Part shown: one piece after another, positions 50,513 through 64,000 of the stretch
Numbering within the stretch: position 1 is the stretch's first letter
Layout: each line of letters begins with the position of its first letter
NCBI GenBank assembly: GCA_920105625.2
Contig: OV050032.1
Location: 136,195,607-136,259,606, forward strand
Source of the DNA: Clusia tigrina
Lineage: Eukaryota; Arthropoda; Insecta; Diptera; Clusiidae
Reading direction: 5' to 3'
Length of the DNA stretch: 64,000 bases
Notes under the pieces: generated by a model
Told to the model about the DNA's origin: nothing
The model's input: the letters and a program-made list of their open reading frames with translations, nothing else
Database searches by the model: none
Translations under genes and position numbers: made by a program

Positions 50513-50759
50513 TTTTGGTGACCCCGACACGTTTGCAACCTTCTGAGTATCACATGGAAAGGATAACTGGTTCAAGTGCCAAATATCCATCGATCCACTC
50601 ATCATTGAAACATCCTTCAGTGGGCAGCAAACAGCTACCAACGTAGTATCCACATTCAACAATCAAGTCCTAAGCTAGTAATCTGCAGAAAACTTCAGAC
50701 ATTATTACTTGCTTATCATCAAGCTATCAAGTATCCTGTAACCAGCAGACGACAACAAT

Positions 50760-51490
50760 CAAATGAGCATTAGCCGGTAACCAGCAGATGACAACAAAGA
50801 ATCCTGCACATAGCATTCAAAAACACGATACGTCATCATCATAGGAATGGATGAACTATAATTGAGGCAAGATAAACTTGCACTGGCTTTAAAAGAGCTG
50901 TAGCCAAATACAAGAAGGCGCCACAAGATCGCAGACCAATAGATGTTGTAACAGCAAAAGCTGGATGAAATGTGGGTACAGTTTGACAAACTCGAAAATA
51001 TCATCCGCGACCAACATGGCAAGGAAGTAGAACACCCGTATTTTGTGAAGAATATACACACTGCCATTCGCACGAAATACCGAGAAGCACGCGATGAGAT
51101 GGACAGAGCAGTATAGGCCATCAAACGTCTCCAGGCAGCATCAACCTCAAAGGCTCCACCGGAGGTACTCAAAACAGTACGGTCGCCGCAGCCAGCCACT
51201 AGACAAAGCGAATCAAGCACCGTGGTAGCGGCCACCAGAAGTCCATCAAGTCAGCTATGCTCACTAATTGACAAACAAAAGAAGTCAATAGACACAGCTA
51301 GCAAACTACTTAGCCAAGTGCTTAATAGTGTGACACAACAAACGTCGCACTATTATGCAATGCAGGCGAAGACAGTAGAAACGCATTGGAAACCTTCTCA
51401 CGACCTGCACCAAAGGATCTGGTTATCTGATGAGCCTAGCTCATGCGACTACGATGGTTTTGCCCAGATTGAGCAAACAATCACTGCATA
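50760..51490 (+). pseudogene. gag: roo-like gag
   Basis: Plus-strand coding traces: KLDEMWVQFDKLENIIRDQH (about 50,950-51,010), HPYFVKNIHTAIRTKYREAR (about 51,040-51,095), then a Ser/Thr-rich stretch and a helical QKKSIDTASKLLSQVLNSV region (about 51,270-51,335). The last open frame ends at 51,491. In-frame stops near 51,115 and 51,489. Beyond it the sequence jumps to integrase at about 51,610. Confidence 0.65.
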
Positions 51491-51604
51491 GATTTTGCAG
51501 CTTCAAGATATGGTTCGAGAATCAGCGGCATCAATTATGCAAGCCTCTCCAACAGCAGTCAATAGGCAAACAGCCAATATGACGACATCAGGTCTGAAAC
51601 TCGG

Positions 51605-52545
51605 ATCCAGCTCGACCGTTTGTCCATAGTGGAGTGGATTATTGCGGACCATTTTGGGTGCATTATAAAATTCGTGGAAAGAAGCCACACAAGGCTTACA
51701 TCGCAGTCTTTTCCTGTTTCGCAACAAAGGCAGTTCACCTAGAGGTTGTAACCGAATTGATGACAGAAGCATTTATTGGAGCGCTGAAACGCTGCACGCG
51801 GACGGTGTGCCACTATCTGTTGTGACAATTCATCCAACTTCGTCGGCGCAAGTAACAATCTGAAGGAGCTAAACGATGTCATCTTCTCAAATACCTCACG
51901 AGAATATATTCCGAGATCATGCAGCAATAAATTTCCAATTTATTCCTCCTAGAGCACCACATTTTGGAGGCTTATGGGAAGCAGCGGGTAAACCCACCAA
52001 GCATTTGCTACTACGAAGTGTAACGACTGCATCGCTGACCTACGAAGAACTCGAAACTATCGTCGTAGAGATCGAGTGAATTTTGAATTCTCGACCGCTT
52101 ATCCCAATTTCAACAGATCCAGAATACCTAACAGCGTTAGCTCCGAGACACTTCTTGATAGGCGAGCCGTTAACTTCACAGATAGATAGGAGCATGTCAG
52201 AATCCAAGGTATCCCTACAAACTAGATGGAAATTGGTGGCAAACCTTAAATACGAGTTCTGGGATCGTTGGCCATTCTAGTACCTTCACCAACTTCAGCA
52301 ACGACACAAATGGAAGGGTCCAACCAGCACTATAGAGCAAAATACTATGGTAATCGTCAAAGAAGATAACTTACCAGTGCTCCAATGGCCTCTAGGGCGA
52401 ATTGTTAAGGTATACAAGGGTGACGATGGCTTAGTAAGAGTGTGCGACGTAAAAACACAAAGAGGCATATTTAAAAGAGCAATTCAAAGACTGGCACCAT
52501 TATTCTCGGAAGATGATGACGACATCGAAGTAGATCCAGAAGAGC
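51605..52545 (+). pseudogene. pol: roo-like integrase, C-terminal pol
   Basis: BEL/Pao integrase: HSGVDYCGPFWVHYKIRGK (first catalytic Asp region, about 51,622), FSCFATKAVHLEVVTELMTE (about 51,711-51,770) and a damaged middle. FIPPRAPHFGGLWEAA follows (catalytic Glu region, about 51,940-51,985), then ILNSRPLIPI (about 52,083) and a C-terminal DNA-binding-like LQWPLGRIVKVYKGDDGLVR (about 52,380-52,440). Stops at about 51,823, 52,077 and 52,278 plus a frame change in the middle. Confidence 0.82.
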
Positions 52546-54330
52546 AACCAGTGCCAAAAAGGAGAAGAATAATACCAGCAATCACCAATTGTTTGGCATT
52601 GCTACTAACAATAATGATCTTACCAATAATATTGGGATCTCCAGTGCAATTTAATCGTTTTGGTTCAAATCTTGGCATCCACTTCGAAAATATAGGATCA
52701 GTTGCTATCTCATCTACGGAATGGAACTTGCTCGTATACTACGATCCGAACCCCTATTGGACAGAAGCATCAACGTTATTCAACGGTACCAGCACCCTAC
52801 GTTAACTTTGCCGAAAGATTAAACAAAACTACACTTGTCATCTAACCGACAGCTTCGATCGACTTGAAGCTGAATTGAGTGTAGATACCAATCTATTAAA
52901 AGCAGTCGCAACAGGAGAGGGGCAGTAAATCTCGTTGGAAACCTTGCACATACACTATTTGGCGTGTTAGATTCAGAGTATTCCAAAAAGATGTCAAGGA
53001 CAATATTAAACTTCAAAGAAAACGAGTCCAATCTGCTACATCTGCTGAAGAATCAAACATCCATCATTGATTCCACCGTCAGCATCATAAAGCAGGCTCA
53101 GATAGCGGTTAAGACAAAATTTGATGAATTTGACCAACAAGTAAATCAAATGTGGAATCAATTGCAGAAAGAAGACGAAGAGCTGCAACATTCGAAATTG
53201 TTGGAACTATTCAACGCTCTGTCAATTCAACTAACTATAATCGCAACCGATTTACAACGTACACAGTCAGCTATACTGGATATTCTCACAGACACTCACC
53301 ATAGTAAATTCAATCCGCTACTTTTAACTGCCGCGCAATTGCACACCGAAGTTGACAAAATTAAACTCCACCTGCCATCATCATTAGAACTACCTGCAAA
53401 TCAAGAGGACTTAATACAACTATATAGGATAATGAAGGTAATGAGAGGACTCACTCAGAACCATGTTGTGTTTAAGATTACATTACCGTTGGTGGAACAT
53501 GACTGATTTGAACTATTTCTGCTCATTTCGGTACCAAATTGGATCAACAACACTATGGTGGCAATTGATACATGCACCACCTTTATTGCCATAAATGCTG
53601 CTCGCGATCAATACCTGCGAATTAGCTCAGACGAATTTGCATCATGCGAGCGAATCAATCAAAATGAATATGTGTGTTCAAATGTTCCAATCCGGTACAG
53701 CTATGAGGCTGAGATGTGTTCCTGCGAAATCAATTTGTTTAACAACAACACTCAACCAAATTGTAAACTAAAACCTGTGGCCAATAACATTACGTGGCTA
53801 CCATTGAAGAAAAATCAATGGATTTATGCAATTCCGTCAACTTTACGATCCACTGCAGTCTGCGGCAAAGAAATCATCCCGTTGACACTGAAAGGCTCAG
53901 GACTACTGACACTTTAGCCAGCATGCGTGCTAAAACACAATGCAATCTCAATACAATGGCAAGAATCCGCATCCAGTTCGTTAACAGCATAACGCACAAG
54001 CCTAGGAAAAATTACAGAATTATCAAATAGTGAACAAATAACCCTACTATTGCAGAAAATCAACGCGATCACTTACACAACACAACTGAAGAATCTCTCA
54101 AAATTACACAATGCTCTGGCCAAGGAAAAACTGATGACACTGCACAAAATTCAACCACCAGACTATTACCACCATGCGGTGAGTTATACCGCACTGTTCC
54201 TGTCCGTCATACTTTTAATTACTGGGCTCATATGGAAAATACGAAGTCAACGTGGCGTCAATGTACCAGAAATCATCACGGCAACAGATACGGTGCCTAA
54301 GCCTCGCCCTCGCCACCAACCAATATAGTA
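52546..54330 (+). pseudogene. env: roo-like envelope-like ORF
   Basis: Downstream of integrase, as in roo. Plus strand: an N-terminal hydrophobic segment (about 52,585-52,640), SNLGIHFENIGSVAISSTEW (about 52,662-52,725) and a long helical region rich in Gln/Asn/Leu (about 52,960-53,500). A cysteine-bearing part follows (DTCTTFIAINAARDQYLRI, about 53,565-53,625; CSNVPIRYSYEAEMCSCEI, about 53,675-53,735). The transmembrane segment is ALFLSVILLITGLIW (about 54,190-54,235) and the tail ends at 54,328. Stops and frame changes near 52,803, 52,925, 53,504 and 53,917. The role of roo env is not established. Confidence 0.8.
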
Positions 54331-54660
54331 TCTTATATAGGTTGAGCTGTGCTCAACTCGCGGGAGAAATGTTAATTGCATTAACAGTTGATGTGCAAAC
54401 CTCATTGGGAGGTATGTAACATTCAAACTTTTAATGCATAACGTCTTATTTTGCAGACAATTAGGCTTGTGTTAAGCAAACCTTGCCTGCTTAACGATGA
54501 AATTTTCATTGTTGACAAAAACTCCAATTTATAATACATCAGCGAAGGCATTGCACTGGTTGAAACATGATATCATGTGCAATACGCTAAAAAACTCAAT
54601 TCAAGGCCAGCTTGCTAATTTGTCAATAATGCACATATCATGGTTATGCTTTCAATTTAA

Positions 54661-56570
54661 TTTTTTTTTTTTATTATTTATTTCTTCCTCTATATATTAC
54701 AATCTAGAACAATAATATTAAGTAATATTTTGTGCAGGTTTGGATTGAATATGCTCTTTTTGCTAATGCCAAAAGAACTTCTTTTATTTATTTGTTTATT
54801 AAATTTTCTCAATTTATCCATCATTTTATTTATGTATGTATATAATTAATTATTTATTTTGTTATTGTTATGTATTTATTTTTTTAAACCTTCCTGTAAG
54901 TTCTGCAGGGGTAATTCGCTTCAATCTTCTTGGAGTTCCACCCTCCGTGTCTGCTGCACTACGCAGTTCCAGGTTTTGATGGCCTCTCAGTCGGTGTATA
55001 TATTTGGTGCTGCATTTTGTGATTGTATCCGTAATGGTTTCAATGTGTAGGTCACGGTGTATAACCTCGTTCGGGATATACCATTCAGCATTTGTAATTG
55101 TTCGTAGTATTCTTGACTGCATTCGTTGTATTATATTTAAGTTTGATATGCTAGCTTTGCCCCATATCTCGATTCCATATTTCCAGATAGGCGCTATTAT
55201 TGTCTTGTATATTATTAGTTTGTTGTAGAGAGATAGTCTAGATGCTCGTGGAATTAGCCAGCTTAATTGTCGGTACTTATTTTTTGCATCGTTTCGCTTG
55301 TTAATGATGTGCTGCTTCCAAGTCAATTTTTCGTCTATGGTTGTTCCAAGATATTTTGCAGCAGAGTGAGTTTTTATTTTTTTGTCCTTTATAGCAAGGC
55401 TGTATTTTGTCGATTTTCTGTTTGTATATACAACTTGTACAGTTTTGTCTTTATTTATCTCTATTCCCCATAAGTCACACCATGCTACGCATACTACATT
55501 GTCTAATATATGTTGGATTGCATTTATTGCCTTTTTTTCGTCATTGTGTGATGCCATTAAAACTGTGTCGTCTGCGAATGTTGCTATCATCGCATTGCTT
55601 TTCGAGGGAATTGGTATATCTGCTGTGAATATTAAGTATAGTAGAGGTCCTAATACGCTGCCTTGTGGTACTCCAGTTATCATTGGTAGGATGTCTGAGC
55701 AATCCTCGTCATATTTTATGTAGAATTGTCGTTCGCTTAAAATGTCATAATAATTTTGTGGAAATATTCGCTTAAGTTTATATAGAAGTAATTTGTGCCA
55801 CACCTGGTCGAATGCTTTTGCAATGTACATAGCTACGTAGTACTTTTTGTTGTCTATACTTTCAAGGATTTTGTTTACAACCCTGTGGACCTGTTCCACA
55901 GTTGAGTGTTGTCCTCTAAATCTAAATTGATGACTGGGTATTCATTTTTTTGTTGTTAAAATTGGCTCTAATCTGTCCTGTAGTATCCTTTCAAATATTT
56001 TCGATAGTATTGGCAATAGACTGATAGGTCGGTAAGAAGTTGTTTTGGTGGCATCTTTTCCTGGCTTGCTGATGGTTGTTATCTGTGCAACTTTTTCATA
56101 AGCGAGAGAAATACTTAGTTTCTAGCATGCAGTTAAATATATTTCGGATATATATTATAGATATATCAGGCATTTCTTTTAGCATTTTCCCGCTTATCAG
56201 ATCATATCCTGGCGCCTTTTTGTCTTTTAATTTTTTAATTTTGTTTTTGATTTCTGCTACTGACGTCTTTTTTGTTTTGGATTGCGGGATATTTATTACA
56301 TTGTCAAGATGAGTGGTTTGATTGTCCATTTCGCTTGTAAATATTTCAAGGAAATGTTTGGCCAGTGTGTTGGCTTTGTCTTTACTTGTTTTCGCCCATG
56401 TACCGGTTTGTGTTTTGATAGGAGGTTTGTGTATTATTGCACCAGTGAGTTTTTTCGTAGCCTTCGAAAGAGAGTAATTTGTTGATATGGTCGTTCCCAA
56501 GTTCAGCATATGTTTTTCTAGTTCCTTTTCTCTGTTTTTCTGAAGTAAAAATTTTAATAATACCTAATTA
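54661..56570 (-). mobile_element. Jockey-clade LINE J2 inside the roo 3' LTR
   Basis: Minus-strand, 5'-truncated LINE. Poly(A) at 54,661-54,672 (T run). AATTTAA lies on both sides (54,654-54,660 and 56,571-56,577), a possible short target duplication. At its 5' junction (56,552-56,570) a stretch copying TTTAATAATACCTAA of the target is repeated. Confidence 0.85.
54868..56509 (-). pseudogene. Jockey J2 ORF2 reverse transcriptase
   Basis: Minus strand from 56,509: KDKKAPGYDLISGK (about 56,225), a frame change near 56,097, then degraded YRPISLLPI and an interrupted FRFRGQHST region. After these, 343 codons stay open from 55,899 to 54,868, with AMYIAKAFDQVWH (first catalytic Asp replaced by Ala in the usual LD position; Asp of FDQ kept), [10 protein letters not shown] and FADDTVLM (about 55,575). 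KYLGTTIDEKLTWKQH and the thumb follow. Endonuclease is absent through 5' truncation. Same family as the fragments at 1,890 and 3,485. Confidence 0.85.
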
Positions 56571-56893
56571 AATTTAATAATACCTAATATGTATAGCCTA
56601 ATTATATAAAATATATGTATATAGAAAAATTAATAAATACCTACGATTGGCACATCCAAAAGTTAACTGTGAGTATTTTCATTTTAACTTAGCATTGATT
56701 GATTCTCCTTCTCCGACACCAAGGTTTATGTGCCTGTTGTCAAACCCACCATCAACTCGGTACAAGCACCGCTGTTGCAGTTAGGTCTTTCTTCACCGAT
56801 ACCAAGGTTTACGTGCCTGGTGTCAACATTATCATCAACTCGGTACAAGAACCGTTGCTGAAATTCAGCTGTTAAATTTAATTTAACAGAACC

Positions 56894-58804
56894 CTTAAGC
56901 AATTCACAGCAAATCGGGTACAACAAATCCAAGAAAGGTCGAAGGCTGGCGAATGGCGATATGTACCCTCTGATAATACCAATCCAGCCGATCTCATTTC
57001 TAGAGGAATAGCCATAAATGAGTTGATTGACTATACGCTATGGTGGCATGATCCCGCCTTTCTCCAAAATTCAAACTCTACATGGCCAACCCTACCAGGG
57101 AATATACCCACGTGCCTAAATGATGAACTGCAGAACGAATGTCGTCAAGCGAAAACTGCAACAACGGCAATAGCCGGAGGGTGCCAGTTCCGTGGACAAA
57201 AATCTTGTCAATTGCAATTTGTCGCAAGTGTTAGCGCAATTAGCATAAATCAACAATCGCTATTATATCGCTACACATCTCTTAATCGGCAAATTCGGGT
57301 GACAGCGTGGATACGTAGATTTATAAGCAATTGTAAAACGCCATTAAGAAGGGAGGATAAAGATCATCTGAGTCTCAGTGAACTGGTTGAACCATTAGCA
57401 CATTGGATTGAGCAGGAGCAATATGACCATTTCAAAACCGATATCCAAGCATTGCAGCAGAACGACGAGAACAACATATTAGCCAAAAGATCGCGTTTCT
57501 CGAATGCAATAGGCGCACAGACCCCATTCATGCAAGATGGTTTATTGCGTATGCATGGTCGTTGGCAGAATGCGGACTTACCAATCGATCATTGTAAGCC
57601 TATTATATTACCGGGAAAGGGGCGCTTGGCCTGGTTATTGGCACTTTCGGCGCTCCTCAACTTATTGCATTGCGGGGCACAACAGCTCACAGCCAGATAA
57701 AGACAACGTTATTGGATTATAAGTGCACGTCCACTTGCTCGAACGCTTATTAAAGTCTGCATTACATGCGAAAAACTAAGAGCAAAAATGAGCGAGCAAA
57801 TGATGGGTAAGCTCCCAAGTTGTCGTGTACGTCCTGCACGCCCATTTCTGCATGCCGGGGTGGATTATGCCGGTCCCATACTAGTAAGACCGAACCGGTG
57901 GAGAGGAAGGGTTGTTATAAAGGGTTAAATAGCTGTCTTTACTTGCATGGTGTCGAAGGCAGTACATTTGGAATTTTTGTCAGACTTAACCACGAATGCG
58001 TTTATGATGGCCCTCATACGTTTTACATCTCCCTACGCTCATTGTTCGAATCTCTGGAGCGATAATGGGGAAAATTTTGTAGGAGCAGAGAGGGAGCTGA
58101 TCCGCATGCTGCTCACTTGGCAGGCATCAGATTTATATGAACTAATGGTATCGCGACAAACACAATTGCATTTTATCACCCCTTCGGAACCCCAACAGGG
58201 CAGCATTTGTGAGTCTGCCATCAAGGCTGTCAAACACCTCTTACGTCGTGTCATGGGAGCACGCTTATTGACTGTTGAAGCGAAGCAGAGCTTACTCGCG
58301 GAAATCGGAGCTATCCTCAACTCGCGCCCACTATGCGCACAGGTCGCCAACCCACAAGACCTTAATGCTCTAAAACCTGGGCATTTGTTGATCGGTGAAT
58401 CCTTGGTCCCATATCTAGGAGAGAAAGTTCCATCAGCACGGCCGAAGAACTGTCTAACCTATTGGCAAGCGCGGCAACAAATGGCCCAGAGATTCTGGAA
58501 ATTATGGAGCGACAGCTACCTACATGAATTACAGCAGCGTCCCAAATGGCGAGAGGCTCGCCAAAATATGAAGGAGGGCGATTTAGTCGTCATTAAAAAT
58601 GAAGCGACACCACCAACACTTTGGATTATGGCACGTGTAATTGGAGTGCACCCAGGCGCAGACGGTTTGGTGCGGAATGTCACACTGTGGACTGGACATG
58701 GTACAATCACTGGACCCATACATCGATTATGTTTGCTACCCGTAAAACCAGTTGAGCCTCGAGTGGCATCGAGTCTCAAGGCCAGAGGATGTTCGCGCAT
58801 GTAG
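56894..58804 (+). pseudogene. pol: BEL pol after the roo insertion: RNase H end and integrase
   Basis: Plus strand continues BEL pol with KQFTANRVQQIQERS (about 56,897) and PADLISRG, the normal end of BEL RNase H. A 225-codon open frame (to 57,700) leads into integrase. After frame changes near 57,700 and 57,927 come CITCEKLRAKM (zinc-binding end, about 57,757), HAGVDYAGPILV (about 57,852, first Asp), MVSKAVHLEFLSDLTTNAF (about 57,947), SDNGENFVGA (about 58,060, second Asp) and CESAIKAVKHLL (about 58,208, Glu). The C-terminal domain reads MKEGDLVVIKNE and PGADGLVRNVTLWT. It ends at 58,804, overlapping the start of the 3' LTR. Confidence 0.88.
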
Positions 58805-58980
58805 CAAAAGCTTCGCGACACTGCACGAAGGCAACACACGAACGACCAGTAGCATCGACACGACAGCGGCCAAGGAGAGGCAGTTGAGAAACAGCGCTTG
58901 CCGGGAGCAGATCGCTTGATTAATATATAAATAATAAAATAAAAATAAATCTAAATCATAAAAAATATATGATTTGAACA
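58790..58980 (+). repeat. BEL 3' LTR
   Basis: 191 bp from TGTTCGCGCATGTAGC to GATTTGAACA, a TG...CA LTR. It is the same family as the 5' LTRs at 9,179 and 42,869. The matching 5' LTR of this BEL copy is not found in 47,961-48,600. Confidence 0.85.
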
Positions 58981-59520
58981 CATATATACCCCTATTTCTA
59001 TACGTTTGTACCAGTAACCCCAAAGTCTCTTTCGTATAATCCTCAATTATCAATTTATAAACTATTAGTGAAAACTAATGGCACTAAATTTTTCATTTTC
59101 AGTCCCCAATGGCTTAACTAATTATCTGGTGCTCCAGGATACGGCTATTGTATTTGTCTACATAATATAATGGCAAAATCTTTTTTATCTCTGCCCATTG
59201 ATTTTCGAAGTTATTATACGATACGAACGACATCCACAAATCTTCTGTCTAATATGCAAAAAGATTTAGCGGTTTCCTTAACGACCTCATAAGCCTTTAG
59301 TATGTATTCCACATTGCGCAACCAGGATATGTAATGTGACGGATCCCATTGAAAACTTATAACTACTCTACAGGCAACCTGTTAATCTAGCAAAGCTCCT
59401 CATTCTACCAGTGCGCGATATTTATATCCAGATACCTATCGTCGATTCGGCCAGCTAAGCCATAAATTCCTTTATGGACATGGCATCTATTGTAGTGCAG
59501 TCCTCCGCCAGATTTTTGAC
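58981..59520 (-). pseudogene. gag: Gypsy-type gag remnant
   Basis: Degraded minus-strand gag read across frames: DPSHYISWLRNVEYILKAYE (about 59,350-59,290), NQWAEIKKILPLYYVDKYN (about 59,195-59,150) and IIEDYTKETLGLLVQTYRNR (about 59,050-58,990). The last piece parallels the YSQETVTALVEAYRNR segment in the gag at 33,000. It is flanked by the BEL LTR and by (TA)n tract 4. Confidence 0.65.
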
Positions 59521-59559
59521 CATTGCGACAAATTGGAAATTTTCTACCGTACTCACAGA

Positions 59560-64000
<4,441 letters not shown>

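Larger units (their letters stand above)
49903..56888 (+). mobile_element. roo-like LTR retrotransposon nested in BEL pol
   Basis: Two LTRs (49,903-50,512 and 54,370-56,888, the second interrupted by a Jockey LINE) enclose gag, integrase and env. The flanking 5 bp are GTACC at 49,898-49,902 and GAACC at 56,889-56,893, a target-site duplication with one mismatch. The outer BEL reading frame resumes after removing the element and one TSD copy. Protease, RT and RNase H of this element are deleted. Confidence 0.92.
54370..56888 (+). repeat. roo-like 3' LTR, split by a Jockey insertion
   Basis: Starts TGTTAATTGC after a purine tract (GCGGGAGAAA) and matches the 5' LTR to about 54,660. It resumes at about 56,571 and ends TTTAACA at 56,888. 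The two parts sum to about 609 bp, equal to the 5' LTR. Confidence 0.9.

Overview
This 64 kb window looks like heterochromatin-like or other repeat-rich DNA from a dipteran insect, most likely a higher fly. I found no tRNA, rRNA, CRISPR array or complete host gene. Almost every recognisable protein fragment belongs to a transposable element: errantivirus/gypsy-type and BEL/roo-type LTR retrotransposons, Jockey-clade LINEs, I-superfamily (R1/LOA-like) LINEs with an RNase H domain, two Helitrons, an internally deleted mariner and a P-element-like remnant. The organism call is inference from this mix of families; the species cannot be named from the sequence.

Layout. 1-3.5 kb: broken LINE pieces. 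3.8-15.1 kb: a composite of gypsy integrase, an I-type LINE (EN and ORF1), a Jockey RT, a BEL 5' LTR with its primer-binding site, an env-only errantivirus copy, and an oppositely oriented gypsy pol. 15.6-17.9 kb: minus-strand Helitron. 17.9-26.8 kb: minus-strand I-type LINEs, one of them (22.0-22.9 kb) reduced to its two ends. 27.0-33.5 kb: a nearly full-length minus-strand errantivirus (3' LTR, env, pol, gag) missing its 5' end. 33.7-36.4 kb: a 5'-truncated Jockey LINE whose remaining ORF2 is intact. 37.2-46.5 kb: a second copy of the composite seen at 4.0-14.9 kb. 46.5-48.0 kb: gypsy gag. 48.6-59.0 kb: a BEL element carrying a roo-like element, which itself carries a Jockey LINE in its 3' LTR. 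59.0-59.5 kb: gypsy gag remnant. 59.8-60.7 kb: mariner. 61.1 kb to the window end: a plus-strand Helitron.

Three features stand out. First, two blocks (about 4,027-14,904 and 37,187-46,528) carry the same junctions between unrelated elements in the same order, so the mosaic was assembled once and then duplicated; the copies later diverged by indels of 76 to about 1,300 bp. Second, five (TA)n tracts of about 170 to 780 bp all sit exactly at element borders, and a mariner and a Jockey LINE lie inside such tracts. Third, the nesting at 48.6-59 kb is clear: a 5-bp target duplication, matching LTRs and a host pol frame that resumes on the far side.

I did not find a convincing new cellular system. 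The most unusual objects are the env-only errantivirus copy with two repeat arrays in its leader, the duplicated mosaic, and the TA-tract/element junctions. All identities come from reading motifs by eye; no database search was run.
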